Positions 40,548 through 49,510 are shown, counted from the first letter of the stretch. The stretch: DNA of 64,000 nt from Streptomyces sp. CC0208 (GCF_003443735.1 NZ_CP031969.1:5022001-5086000), one strand, 5' to 3'. Numbers and translations are program-made. The notes: generated from the letters alone by a model not told the origin.

Positions 40548-40985
40548 ATGGCCACCGTATCCCCGTCCTGGAACTACACCCTGCATCTCCCGCACGATCC
40601 ACGCGCACCGGGGATCGCGAGAGGTGCCCTGCGGCTGATCCTGGCCGCACACGAGATGCCCGACCTCGCCCCCACAGCGGAGCTGCTCGCGGCGGAACTG
40701 CTGGCGAACGCGCACTGTCACACGAAGAAGCCGTACGCCTTCCGCCTCCTCTCTCCGGCCCCCGGACGGGTCCGCGTGGCCGTCTGGGACACGGACCCCC
40801 GCGTCCCTCCCGGCTTCACCTCCGACCAACCTCCCCCCGCACCGGACGCCGAACACGGCCGCGGCCTGCACCTGGTCAGGGCCTGCGCGGACGCGACGGG
40901 CGTGGCGGTACTGCGCGAACTGGGAGCGTCGAAGGGCGGGAAGCTGCTGTGGGCGGAGTGCGGGGGCGGGGGGATGTCACGGTGA
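40548..40985 (+). CDS. HATPase-type ATP-binding regulatory protein
   Basis: 145-residue histidine-kinase-like ATPase domain protein of the anti-sigma-factor/serine-kinase type. N-box region LLAAELLANAHCHTKKPY, G1 VWDTDPR and G2 AEHGRGLHLVRACAD. The N box has Asn in the expected E-x3-N pattern (ELLANAH). Divergent partner of the WhiJ-like regulator; in these modules the ATPase is thought to affect sigma control, but its target is unknown. Confidence 0.85.
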   Translation: MATVSPSWNYTLHLPHDPRAPGIARGALRLILAAHEMPDLAPTAELLAAELLANAHCHTKKPYAFRLLSPAPGRVRVAVWDTDPRVPPGFTSDQPPPAPDAEHGRGLHLVRACADATGVAVLRELGASKGGKLLWAECGGGGMSR

Positions 40986-41028
40986 ACGGGGCGATGCCGC
41001 TGCCGTGCGACCTCGATCTCCTTGCCTG

Positions 41029-41778
41029 CTAGGAGCCGACGGGGATGATGGCGAGGGGTTCGGTGGTGGGGCGGCGGGATCCGCCGGCTGGTTCGACCGT
41101 GATGCCGACGGCCACCGTCCGGCCGAGCGGTCGGTCCAGAACGAGGGCGGAGCGGTCTCCGGTTCGCGGCAGGAGGCATGCTGGGCGGAGGTCGCCCGAG
41201 GGGGCCGCGTACCAGAGTTCGTAGACCTTGTCGCCGGTGAGAGCGGGCAGGTCCGCGGCTACGAAGGCGGCCCGGTCGGCGGCGCGCGAGACGATGACCG
41301 TGGCGGAGCCGCCGTCGGCCAGCCTCGTGGTGTGCAGGGTGGCGTCCGGCGCGGTCAGCACGCTGGTCAGTGCGTTGTTCCCGTTCCGCAGTGCGGTGGC
41401 CTGGTCGCGGGCGTCGTCGGTCTGGACGGCCTGCCAGGCGGCGATCCCGCCGAACGTGGCAGCGGCTGCGAGGCTCGCGGCCAGGGCCCAGGACGTGAGG
41501 CGCCTCTTACGTCGGCCGGGCGGCGGGCCGGTGGGTGCGTGTTCCTGCGGGGTCCGGCTGATGTCGTCCAGGACGCGGACGAGGAGGTCGGCCGGTACGG
41601 CAGTGTCCTCGGCGGGGGTGGGCGCGAGGCGGGCTGCTGCTTCGGCGAGTTGGGCCACTTCGCGCCGGCAGGCAGGGCAGCCGTCGAGGTGCCGTTCGAA
41701 GGCGGCTTCCTCGTTCGGGGGGAGAGCGTGCAGGACGTAGGCGCCGACCGGCTGGTGCGGGTCTTCCTCGGCTGTCAT
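41029..41778 (-). CDS. Anti-sigma factor (RskA/zinc-binding type)
   Basis: 249-residue membrane anti-sigma factor. N-terminal zinc motif H-x3-C-x2-C (RHLDGCPAC, about residues 35-43), one transmembrane helix (SWALAASLAAAATFGGIAAW, about 105-125) and an extracytoplasmic RskA C-terminal domain (VYELWYAAPSGDLRPACLL ... VGITVEPAGGS). It holds the sigma factor inactive until its outer domain is cleaved or changed. Its ATG overlaps the sigma-factor stop by one base (TGATG), so both are co-translated. Confidence 0.92.
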   Translation of the reverse strand: MTAEEDPHQPVGAYVLHALPPNEEAAFERHLDGCPACRREVAQLAEAAARLAPTPAEDTAVPADLLVRVLDDISRTPQEHAPTGPPPGRRKRRLTSWALAASLAAAATFGGIAAWQAVQTDDARDQATALRNGNNALTSVLTAPDATLHTTRLADGGSATVIVSRAADRAAFVAADLPALTGDKVYELWYAAPSGDLRPACLLPRTGDRSALVLDRPLGRTVAVGITVEPAGGSRRPTTEPLAIIPVGS

Positions 41779-42368
41779 CACCGGGCCTCCAGACAGTCGC
41801 GCAGCAGGCGCAGCCCGGTGCGCATCCGGGACTTGACGGTGCCGGCCGGTGTGGACAGGGCGGCCGCCACTTCGACGTAGGTCAGCCCCTGGTAGTAGGC
41901 CAGCACGAGGGGGACCCGGTACATACGGGCGAGCCGGGCCATGCACTCCTGGGCGCGCCGGCGTTCGTCGTCGTCTTCCACGGCCTCGGCCACCTCGTCG
42001 TGCTCGCGGCCCGCGAGCACGGCATCCGCACGGCGCTCACGCTGTGTTGCCGCCTGTGCGTAACGCACCCGGTCCACCGCCCGGCGATGGGCGAGGGTGA
42101 GCACCCAGCCCTTGGCGCTCCCGCGTTCGGGCCGGTAGCGCCGGGCCGTGCGCCAGACCTCGACCATCACCTCCTGCGTGACCTCCTCCGCCTGTGCCGG
42201 GTCGTGCAAGATGCGGCAGGCCAGCCCCATGACCGGGCGCGCCAACGCCTCGTACACGCCGGTGAACGCGCCTTTGTCACCGTCCGCGACCCGGGCCAGC
42301 AGTGCCTCGGCGCTCTGGGCGTCGTCGGCAGGCGGCTCGGGTGACTCCTCATGGGCTGTGCTCGGCAT
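41778..42368 (-). CDS. ECF sigma-70 factor (SigK-like)
   Basis: 196 residues from ATG 42368. Region 2 runs from DKGAFTGVYEALARPVMGLACRILHDPAQAEEVTQEVMVEVWRTA, and region 4 VPLVLAYYQGLTYVEVAAALSTPAGTVKSRMRTGLRLLRDCL is intact. Its partner with RskA-type C-terminus places it in the SigK/SigL group of ECF factors, whose regulons include secreted and cell-surface proteins. The GHW-repeat secreted protein nearby (43.1 kb) is a candidate target by proximity only. Confidence 0.92.
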   Translation of the reverse strand: MPSTAHEESPEPPADDAQSAEALLARVADGDKGAFTGVYEALARPVMGLACRILHDPAQAEEVTQEVMVEVWRTARRYRPERGSAKGWVLTLAHRRAVDRVRYAQAATQRERRADAVLAGREHDEVAEAVEDDDERRRAQECMARLARMYRVPLVLAYYQGLTYVEVAAALSTPAGTVKSRMRTGLRLLRDCLEAR

Positions 42369-42462
42369 GGTTCTCACGTTCCGTCGACATGCTCGTCCCT
42401 GATCGATCGTGCGCCCCACGGCAGGAGCCCGCAGCCCAGGAGCCTCATCCGGCTCGGCAGGC

Positions 42463-42918
42463 TCACTCCACGAGGCCATGGGGTGCTTCACCGCCGAGGT
42501 CGTAAGTGGCCTCCACCGCCTTGCCCCGGAGTGTCGGGGTGACGGTGAGCCGGGCTCCCATGCCGTACAGCAGCGCCAGGCCACGCCCGCCGTCTTCGTT
42601 CGCCGCCGGGTCCGACCGCATCCTCGGGAGCTGGGTGCTGGTGTCGGTGACGGTGATGCCGACCGTGGTGGCGTGCGCGGTGAGCGTGAGAGTGCAGGTG
42701 CCGCTGGTGTGACGCAGGGTGTTGGTGACCAGCTCCGAGACGATGAGCAGTACGTCGGGCGCCGAGCCGGGAGACACGCCGCGTGCGGCCAGCCACCGCG
42801 CGGTGATCCTTCGGGCGACCTCAGGAGCGTGACGGCTGCGGGCCAGCGCGACACGGTGTCCGGTGTCGGTGCTGTGGACGGGTGGCGTAGCGATGAGTGG
42901 CGTAGTGATGGTGGTCAT
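42463..42918 (-). CDS. HATPase-type ATP-binding regulatory protein
   Basis: 151-residue anti-sigma-like ATPase. VLLIVSELVTNTLRHTSGTCTLTL is the N box (E-x3-N), VTDTS the G1 box and GGRGLALLYGMGARL the G2 box. It lies upstream of the ECF sigma gene on the same strand, 94 bp from its start. In Streptomyces such proteins bind SigF/SigB-type factors or anti-anti-sigma proteins; a connection with the neighbouring ECF pair is not established. Confidence 0.88.
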   Translation of the reverse strand: MTTITTPLIATPPVHSTDTGHRVALARSRHAPEVARRITARWLAARGVSPGSAPDVLLIVSELVTNTLRHTSGTCTLTLTAHATTVGITVTDTSTQLPRMRSDPAANEDGGRGLALLYGMGARLTVTPTLRGKAVEATYDLGGEAPHGLVE

Positions 42919-43120
42919 GACCGGCCCCTTGAGCGATGGGCAGTGACGCGGCTTCGCCAGGGATTCGATGCCGCTCCGGCCGTGGATGACTCCTGGTGAC
43001 GTCGCACGCCCCGCTGCCCGGACGAAGTTTTTTTCTCCGGCCGGTAAGTCATACGCGGGCCTGCGTGCCTCGAACCCCTTGTGCCCAAGCAATCGACTTC
43101 GAAGGATGAGGTGAGCCTTC

Positions 43121-43495
43121 ATGGCTGTATCCATGCGAGTCCGCCGACTGGTGGCCGGTGCAACCGCCACCGGGCTGCTGGCCGGCGGCGCCGCCCTGGG
43201 CCTCTCCGGCACGGCCGTGGCCGCGCCGGCGCCCACGACCGCGCCCACGGCGCTGGTCGGGGATCACCACGACCGGTGCGAGTGGGTCAAGGGCCACTGG
43301 GAGAAGAAGTGGGTCAAGGGTCACTGGGAGAAGAAGGTCCAGTACACCAAGACCTGGCACAAGGGCCACTATGACAAGCACGGCTCGTGGCACAAGGGCT
43401 ACTGGGACTACGACCGCCACTACACCTGGGTCTACGTCCACGGACACTGGCACTACTACTGGGTGAAGGGCCACTGGGACTGCCACCACAAGTGA
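43121..43495 (+). CDS. Small secreted GHW/His-Trp repeat protein
   Basis: 124 residues. Signal peptide (RRLVAGATATGLLAGGAALGLSGTAVAAPA), then a mature region of about 75 residues built of K-G-H-W/Y units: WVKGHWEKK twice, WHKGHYDKHG, WHKGYWDYDRHY, VHGHWHYYWVKGHWDC. The mature part has many His, Trp, Tyr and Lys but only two Cys. The high His content suggests metal or cell-wall binding; no known family is recognised. GAGGTGAG precedes the ATG. Followed by a very strong terminator, so it is transcribed alone. Confidence 0.8.
   Translation: MAVSMRVRRLVAGATATGLLAGGAALGLSGTAVAAPAPTTAPTALVGDHHDRCEWVKGHWEKKWVKGHWEKKVQYTKTWHKGHYDKHGSWHKGYWDYDRHYTWVYVHGHWHYYWVKGHWDCHHK
43283..43336 (+). repeat. 27-bp tandem repeat inside the GHW protein gene
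   Basis: Two 27-bp copies (43283-43309 and 43310-43336) differ at one base and encode WVKGHWEKK twice. The protein repeat appears to have grown by DNA duplication. Confidence 0.85.
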
Positions 43496-43508
43496 CCGCA
43501 CAGCCCGC

Positions 43509-43542
43509 GTGCAGCCCGCCGGCCACAGCCGGCGGGCTGCAC
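43509..43542. terminator. 15-bp perfect hairpin terminator
   Basis: Arms GTGCAGCCCGCCGGC and GCCGGCGGGCTGCAC pair over 15 bp around the loop CACA, 14 bases after the GHW gene stop. Confidence 0.85.
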
Positions 43543-43583
43543 GACCAATCCGTGGGGCCCGCGGGAACGGATTACGTCTGGAC

Positions 43584-43711
43584 ATGTCCCGACGGTGGAG
43601 GTCCTCGGTGAAACAAGCTGTACATATCGTCACCGTGTTCGCGCCGACCAACGACGCCTTCGCGAAGATCCCCAAGGCCACCCTTGACAAGGTCCAGGCG
43701 CCCCGCCGGTT
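43584..43711 (+). pseudogene. Fasciclin-domain gene remnant
   Basis: In the frame of ATG 43584 the peptide runs VKQAVHIVTVFAPTNDAFAKIPKATLDKV, the first conserved block (H1) of a fasciclin domain, then becomes unrelated (APRRFQLV) where the sequence meets the padC 3' end. The rest of the roughly 140-residue domain and a signal peptide are absent. It is a fragment left by deletion or rearrangement at the padC junction. Confidence 0.6.
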
Positions 43712-44266
43712 TCAGTTGGTGCGGTCGGACCAGCCGGCCGGGAGGTCGCCGGGGGCGACGGAGATGACGGAGTCGTCGTCGGTGCCGACGTACTCGAAGA
43801 AGGTGATCTTCGCGAACTCGGGGACGACGTAGATCGGGTAGGTGGGCCCTTGGTCGCGGTAGCGGCGCATGTCGTCCAGGTGGTCGTTCTGGAAGCAGAC
43901 GGTGCGCTCCCCGTGCTCCTCGACCCAGTGCGGGAAGAAGATCACACCGTGCAGTCGCCGCTTGCCGGGCATGACGTCGACCGCGACGGAAGTGCCGGTG
44001 GGCTCGTTCCAGGAGACCTTGAAGTTGTCGTCGTCCAACTGGACGAGGTCGACCCGCTGGTCCTTGACCCAGCGGCCGCCGACCATCCCGGAGTGGATCC
44101 GGTAGTCGATCGTGTGGTCGTTCTTCACGTACATCTCGTACTGCCAGCCGTTGGCGTAGGTGTAGATGAAGCGGTGGCCGACGATCTTGGACAGGTCCTG
44201 CGGGGGGACGGGCTGCTCGACGGTGGTCCGGAAGGCACCGTTGCCGGTGGTGCCGTGGTCTGTCAT
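43712..44266 (-). CDS. padC: Phenolic acid decarboxylase
   Basis: 184-residue PadC-family enzyme that decarboxylates ferulate, p-coumarate and caffeate to vinylphenols without cofactor. Family core: SKIVGHRFIYTYANGWQYEMYVKNDHTIDYRIHSGMVGGRWVKDQ and ISWNEPTGTSV-like (VSWNEPTGTSVAVDVMP), including the Tyr/Arg/Glu residues of the active barrel. Slightly longer N-terminus than Bacillus PadC (about 160 residues). Cytoplasmic. Its 3' end abuts the fasciclin remnant. No PadR repressor is seen, though about 285 bp upstream (44267-44552) hold no recognised gene. Confidence 0.9.
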   Translation of the reverse strand: MTDHGTTGNGAFRTTVEQPVPPQDLSKIVGHRFIYTYANGWQYEMYVKNDHTIDYRIHSGMVGGRWVKDQRVDLVQLDDDNFKVSWNEPTGTSVAVDVMPGKRRLHGVIFFPHWVEEHGERTVCFQNDHLDDMRRYRDQGPTYPIYVVPEFAKITFFEYVGTDDDSVISVAPGDLPAGWSDRTN

Positions 44267-44552
44267 GGGTGACCTCCTTGGACGGTGCTTGCCGGTGCCG
44301 TGCGGCCGGCTACTTCATTGTTCGGCCGCCTCGTCGGCCCGCTGCGCCGGGCCCTCCTGCGTACCCGGCGCACTGCCGACCTTGCGTCCTCCCTGATCTC
44401 CCCGAAGCCCCGATCGGACACCTCCGGACGCTCGCCGAAGCCGCACCGTCCGCCTCGCCGCCTCACCTGCATCGCGCCCTGGCCGATCGGAGCCCGGACA
44501 ACCGCGAAGCGATCGAACACGCCGTACCCGCCCTCGCCGAGCTGCTCAACGC

Positions 44553-45689
44553 TCAGCCGTCCTGCCTCTCCGCCGTGAACTCGCTGATCAGGGCGTGTGG
44601 TGTGTCGTCGCCGAACATGATGGCGTAGAGCTCCGTGCCCTCGTCGGCCGTTTCGGCGCTGCGGGGGAACATGGCGCGTTCGTACTCGGTGAGCGCGGTC
44701 TCGATGTCGTCGGGGTGGGCCGCGAGGGCCTGGGCGAGCTCCGCGCCGTCGAACATGGCGAGGTTGGCGCCCTCGCCGTTCGGGGCGGCGACGTGGGCGG
44801 CGTCGCCGATCAGCGTCACTCCCGGTACCCGCTCCCACCGGTGCTCCACGGGCAGGGCGGAGAGGTGACGCAGCACCGGGGCGGTGTCGGCGTCGGTGAT
44901 CAGCGCGGTGAGTTCCGGTGCCCAGCCGTCGAACTCCCGCGCGATCCGGGCGATGGCCGCGGCCGAGTCGGTGAAGTCGATGTCCGCGAACCAGTCCTGC
45001 GGCTGCCTGAGCATCACGTACGTGTGCAGGTTGCCGCCCCGCTCCCGGTGCGTCACGAAGCCCTTGCCCGGTGCGAGCACGAACAGCGCCCCGCCGCCGA
45101 CCACCTTCGCGCTGGCCGGGTGCCGGGTGTCGGAGTCGTGCAGGTACACCTCGACGCAGGACATGCCGGTGTACTCGGGGGTCGCGGCGGAGAGCAGCGG
45201 CCGTACCCGTGACCACGCGCCGTCCGCGCCGACCAGCAGATCGGTGACGACCGAGGTGCCGTCGGCGAAGGTCACCTCGTGGCGGCCCTCGCCGAGCGCA
45301 CGGGTGCCGCTGACCTTGTGGTCCCAGCGGACCGTGCCGGGCGGCAGCGAGTCCAGCAGGACCCGCCGCAGCTCGCCGCGCTGCACCTCGGGGCGGCCGC
45401 CGGTGCCGTCGTCGGGGTGGTCGAACAGGACCGTCCCGTCCCGGTCGACCAGCCGCGTCGCCTCGCGGCCCGCCAGGATCAGGCCGCGGAACTCGTCCAT
45501 CAGGCCGGCCGCCTGGAGGGCCAACTGCCCGTTGTACTCGTGTATGTCGAGCATCCCGCCCTGGGAACGCGCCGTCGGAGAGGACTCCGCCTCGTAGACG
45601 GTGGAAGGGATGCCGTGGACGTGCAGGACGCGGGCGAGCGTGAGGCCGCCGAGTCCGGCGCCGATGATCGTGACGTGGGTGGTGGTCAT
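44553..45689 (-). CDS. FAD-dependent aromatic/TetX-like monooxygenase
   Basis: 378-residue single-component flavoprotein monooxygenase: GAGLGGLTLARVLHVHGI (GxGxxG, about 10-27), the DG motif LVGADGAWSRVRPLL, and GDAAHVAAPNGEGANLAMFDGAELA. The TARSQGGMLDIHEYNGQLALQAAGL segment is typical of TetX and similar hydroxylases that act on tetracycline or other ring compounds. The ATG at 45689 is well placed for this fold. It is divergent from the LLM oxidoreductase gene with 205 bp between them. Substrate unknown; detoxification of an aromatic or antibiotic is likely. Confidence 0.88.
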   Translation of the reverse strand: MTTTHVTIIGAGLGGLTLARVLHVHGIPSTVYEAESSPTARSQGGMLDIHEYNGQLALQAAGLMDEFRGLILAGREATRLVDRDGTVLFDHPDDGTGGRPEVQRGELRRVLLDSLPPGTVRWDHKVSGTRALGEGRHEVTFADGTSVVTDLLVGADGAWSRVRPLLSAATPEYTGMSCVEVYLHDSDTRHPASAKVVGGGALFVLAPGKGFVTHRERGGNLHTYVMLRQPQDWFADIDFTDSAAAIARIAREFDGWAPELTALITDADTAPVLRHLSALPVEHRWERVPGVTLIGDAAHVAAPNGEGANLAMFDGAELAQALAAHPDDIETALTEYERAMFPRSAETADEGTELYAIMFGDDTPHALISEFTAERQDG

Positions 45690-45894
45690 GGTGACTCCTT
45701 GAGGGGCGGGCGTGTGGGGCGGTCGGTGGGTCACCGGCCGTCTCCAGAAAGGTTCCGGGGCCCCGTCGACAAGCCGCCGACACCTGACCGACAGTCCCGA
45801 CAGATCACCGACACACGGCAGCGGCCCCCCTCCCCGCACTGATGCCGACCAGTCGGTATGGACATCCCCGCCCCCGCCCGGTACAGATGCAGTC

Positions 45895-46737
45895 ATGCGT
45901 ATTTCCGTGACGATCTTCCTCACCGACGAGACCATCACCCCGACCCGGCTCGCCCGTGAGCTGGAGGCGCGGGGCTTCGCCGGGCTGTATCTGCCCGAGC
46001 ACACCCACATCCCCGTCGAGCGGGTCACCCCCTACCCGGCGGGCGGCGAACTGCCGCGCGAGTACGGCCGTACCCTCGACCCCTTCGTCGCGCTCGGCCA
46101 GGCCGCCGCCGTCACCGATCGGCTCGGTCTCGGCACCGGCATCACGCTCGTCGCCCAGCACGACCCGATCGACCTGGCCAAGCAGATCGCCACCCTCGAC
46201 CACCTCTCCGGCGGCCGCTTCACGCTCGGGCTCGGCTTCGGGTGGAACGTCGAGGAAGCCGCCGACCACGGCGTCGAGTGGCGGACCCGGCGTGAGCTCG
46301 TCCGGGACCGGATGGCGCTCATGCACGCCCTCTGGGCGGACGAACCGACCGCCTACGACGGGGAGTTCGGGAGTGTCAGGGCCAGTCACGCCTTCCCCAA
46401 GCCCGTCCAGAAGCGGACCCTGGTGGGCGGCGCCGCCGGGCCCAAGCTGTTCTCCCACATCTGCGAGTACGCCGACGGCTGGCTGCCCATCGGCGGACGC
46501 GGCCTGAGCGAGTCCCTGCCCGTGCTGCGCACCGCCTGGGCCGACGCGGGCCGCGACCCGGCGGCGCTGCAGGTGGTGCCGTACGCCGTCTTCCCGAACC
46601 CCGGCAAACTCGCGCACTACGCCGAGCTCGGCATCGAGGAGGTCGTGGTGCAGTTGCCGCCGGCCGGGGAGGGCGAGGTGCTGAAGGCGCTCGACGAGTA
46701 TGACCGTTATGTCCAGGACGGCATGGGTGATGTGTGA
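45895..46737 (+). CDS. LLM-class F420-dependent oxidoreductase
   Basis: 280-residue luciferase-fold oxidoreductase of the F420 subgroup: LYLPEHTHIPVERVTPYPAGGELPREYGRTLDPFVALGQAAAVTDRLGLGTGITLVAQHDPIDLAKQIATLDHLSGGRF is classical. It precedes fbiC by 58 bp on the same strand, so an F420 user and an F420 biosynthesis gene are neighbours, though separate promoters are possible. Confidence 0.9.
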   Translation: MRISVTIFLTDETITPTRLARELEARGFAGLYLPEHTHIPVERVTPYPAGGELPREYGRTLDPFVALGQAAAVTDRLGLGTGITLVAQHDPIDLAKQIATLDHLSGGRFTLGLGFGWNVEEAADHGVEWRTRRELVRDRMALMHALWADEPTAYDGEFGSVRASHAFPKPVQKRTLVGGAAGPKLFSHICEYADGWLPIGGRGLSESLPVLRTAWADAGRDPAALQVVPYAVFPNPGKLAHYAELGIEEVVVQLPPAGEGEVLKALDEYDRYVQDGMGDV

Positions 46738-46795
46738 CGTCACCCACCTCGGGGCAGAGCCCTCGCCCTGATCACCCCGCTCGTATGCTCGAAGG

Positions 46796-49408
46796 ATGAC
46801 GACCTCCGCGACCTCCGGAACCGGCCCCACCGACCGCCCCGGCGGTACCGGCCCCACCGAGAACTCCCTGCGTCGCGCTCTCAAACGTGCCCGGGACGGC
46901 GTCGCCCTCGACGTCTCCGAGGCCGCGGTGCTGCTCCAGGCCCGCGGCCCGGCCCTGGACGACCTCACCGCGTCCGCCGCCCGGGTCAGGGACGCGGGCC
47001 TCGCACAGGCGGGCCGCCCCGGTGTCATCACGTACTCGAAGAGCGTCTTCATCCCGCTGACCCGGCTGTGCCGGGACAAGTGCCACTACTGCACCTTCGT
47101 CACCGTCCCCGGCAAGCTCCGCCGCGCCGGGCACGGCATGTTCATGTCCCCCGACGAGGTCCTGGACGTGGCCCGCAAGGGCGCCGCGCTGGGCTGCAAG
47201 GAAGCCCTGATCACCCTCGGCGACAAGCCCGAGGACCGCTGGCCGGAGGCCAGGGAGTGGCTGGACGCGCACGGCTACGACGACACCATCGCCTACGTCC
47301 GGGCCATCTCCATCCGGATCCTGGAGGAGACGGGACTCCTCCCGCACCTCAACCCGGGCGTGCTGTCCTGGACCGACTTCCAGCGGCTGAAGCCGGTCGC
47401 GCCGAGCATGGGCATGATGCTGGAGACGACCGCGACCCGCCTGTGGTCCGAGCCCGGTGGCCCGCACCACGGCTCCCCGGACAAGGAGCCCGCCGTACGG
47501 CTGCGGGTCCTGGAGGACGCCGGGCGTTCGTCGGTGCCGTTCACGAGCGGCATCCTCATCGGGATCGGCGAGACGTACGAGGAGCGCGCCGAGTCGCTCT
47601 TCGCGCTCCGGCGCACGGCGCGGTCGTACCACAGCGTCCAGGAGCTGATCATCCAGAACTTCCGCGCCAAGCCGGACACCGCGATGCGCGGCATGCCGGA
47701 CGCGGAACTCGACGAGCTGGTCGCCGCGGTCGCCGTCGCCCGCCTCATCATGGGCCCGGCCGCCAACATCCAGGCCCCGCCGAACCTCGTCGACAGCGAG
47801 TACGAGCGCCTGATCGGGGCGGGCATCGACGACTGGGGCGGGGTCAGCCCGCTCACCATCGACCACGTCAACCCCGAGCGTCCGTGGCCCCAGATCGAGG
47901 AGCTGACCGAGCGGTCCGCCGCGGCCGGCTTCGAGCTGCGGGAACGTCTGTGCGTGTACCCCGAGTTCGTCCAGCGCGGCGAGCCCTGGCTGGACCCGAG
48001 GCTGCGCCCGCACGTGGCGGCGCTGGCCGACCCGGAGACGGGCCTCGCGCGCCCCGACGCCCTCCCGAAGGGGCTGCCGTGGCAGGAGCCGGAGGAGGTG
48101 TTCGTGGCCTCCGGGCGTACGGATCTGCACGCCTCCATCGACACCGAGGGCCGTACGTCCGACCGCCGCGACGACTTCGACGAGGTCTACGGCGACTGGG
48201 GCGCCCTGCGTGAGGCGGCCGCCCCCGGCATGGTGCCCGAGCGCATCGACACGGACGTACGCGAGGCGCTGCGGACAGCCGCCGACGACCCCACGAAGCT
48301 GACCGACGACGAGGCCCTCGCGCTGCTGCACGCCGACGGGCCTGCCCTGGACGCGCTCACCCGGATCGCCGACGACGTCCGCAAGTCGGTGGCCGGCGAC
48401 GACGTCACGTACATCGTCACCCGGAACATCAACTTCACCAACGTCTGCTACACCGGCTGCCGTTTCTGCGCCTTCGCCCAGCGGCGCACCGACGCCGACG
48501 CCTACACGCTCTCCCTGGACCAGGTGGCCGACCGCGCCCAACAGGCCTGGGAGGTCGGCGCGGTGGAGGTCTGCATGCAGGGCGGGATCCACCCGGACCT
48601 GCCCGGCACGGCGTACTTCGACATCGCCAAGGCGGTGAAGGAGCGGGTCCCCGGCATGCATGTGCACGCCTTCTCGCCGATGGAGGTCGTCAACGGCGCG
48701 ACCAGGACCGGTCTTTCGATCCGGGAGTGGCTGACCGCGGCCAAGGAGGCCGGCCTCGACTCCATACCCGGCACGGCCGCCGAGATCCTCGACGACGAGG
48801 TCCGCTGGGTGCTGACCAAGGGCAAGCTGCCGACGGCGACCTGGATCGAGGTGATCGAGACGGCGCACGAGGTCGGCCTCCGGTCCTCCTCGACGATGAT
48901 GTACGGCCATGTCGACCAGCCCCGCCACTGGCTGGGCCACCTGCGTACCCTGGCGGGCATCCAGCAACGCACCGGCGGCTTCACGGAGTTCGTGACGCTC
49001 CCCTTCATCCACACCAACGCCCCGGTGTACCTGGCCGGCATCGCCCGCCCCGGCCCGTCCATGCGGGACAACCGGGCGGTCACGGCGATGGCCAGGCTGC
49101 TCCTGCACCCGTACATCCCGAACATCCAGACCAGCTGGGTCAAGCTCGGCACCGAGGGCGCGGCCGAGATGCTCCGCTCCGGCGCGAACGACCTCGGCGG
49201 CACCCTCATGGAGGAGACGATCTCGCGGATGGCGGGATCGTCGTACGGCTCCTACAAGTCGGTGAAGGACCTGATCGCGGTGGCGGAGGCGGCGGGCCGT
49301 CCAGCCCGCCCGCGCACCACGCTGTACGGCGAGGTGCCGCAGGAGCGGCAGAAGGCGGCGCGGGTCTCCGACGGGCATCTGCCGGAGCTGCTGCCGGTGC
49401 TGGACTGA
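46796..49408 (+). CDS. fbiC: FO synthase FbiC (fused CofG-CofH radical SAM enzyme)
   Basis: 870 residues, both halves complete. The CofG half binds a 4Fe-4S cluster via Cys92, Cys96 and Cys99 (CRDKCHYC) and the CofH half via Cys551, Cys555 and Cys558 (CYTGCRFC). It condenses tyrosine with 5-amino-6-ribitylaminouracil to form 7,8-didemethyl-8-hydroxy-5-deazariboflavin (FO), the chromophore of coenzyme F420. Length equals the usual actinobacterial fusion. This supports use of F420 by the LLM and DDN-type proteins in the window. Confidence 0.97.
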   Translation: MTTSATSGTGPTDRPGGTGPTENSLRRALKRARDGVALDVSEAAVLLQARGPALDDLTASAARVRDAGLAQAGRPGVITYSKSVFIPLTRLCRDKCHYCTFVTVPGKLRRAGHGMFMSPDEVLDVARKGAALGCKEALITLGDKPEDRWPEAREWLDAHGYDDTIAYVRAISIRILEETGLLPHLNPGVLSWTDFQRLKPVAPSMGMMLETTATRLWSEPGGPHHGSPDKEPAVRLRVLEDAGRSSVPFTSGILIGIGETYEERAESLFALRRTARSYHSVQELIIQNFRAKPDTAMRGMPDAELDELVAAVAVARLIMGPAANIQAPPNLVDSEYERLIGAGIDDWGGVSPLTIDHVNPERPWPQIEELTERSAAAGFELRERLCVYPEFVQRGEPWLDPRLRPHVAALADPETGLARPDALPKGLPWQEPEEVFVASGRTDLHASIDTEGRTSDRRDDFDEVYGDWGALREAAAPGMVPERIDTDVREALRTAADDPTKLTDDEALALLHADGPALDALTRIADDVRKSVAGDDVTYIVTRNINFTNVCYTGCRFCAFAQRRTDADAYTLSLDQVADRAQQAWEVGAVEVCMQGGIHPDLPGTAYFDIAKAVKERVPGMHVHAFSPMEVVNGATRTGLSIREWLTAAKEAGLDSIPGTAAEILDDEVRWVLTKGKLPTATWIEVIETAHEVGLRSSSTMMYGHVDQPRHWLGHLRTLAGIQQRTGGFTEFVTLPFIHTNAPVYLAGIARPGPSMRDNRAVTAMARLLLHPYIPNIQTSWVKLGTEGAAEMLRSGANDLGGTLMEETISRMAGSSYGSYKSVKDLIAVAEAAGRPARPRTTLYGEVPQERQKAARVSDGHLPELLPVLD

Positions 49409-49510
49409 GAGCCGGGCCCTCGGCTGGGGGGCGGCTGGGGGGACAGGCGTCGAGACGGGGGCCGGTACGATGATCCGACCCCCGTTCGACGGGGATCCTT
49501 AGCCGAGGAG

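Noticed and set aside
44269..44628. Open frame of 119 codons between padC and the FAD monooxygenase
   Set aside because: No ribosome site, unusual composition (Pro/Arg/Ser-rich) and no recognised domain; it overlaps the 3' end of the monooxygenase gene.
45784..45798. CTGAC-CGACA-GTCCC upstream of an LLM gene
   Set aside because: Two mismatches in one arm; not distinguishable from chance.
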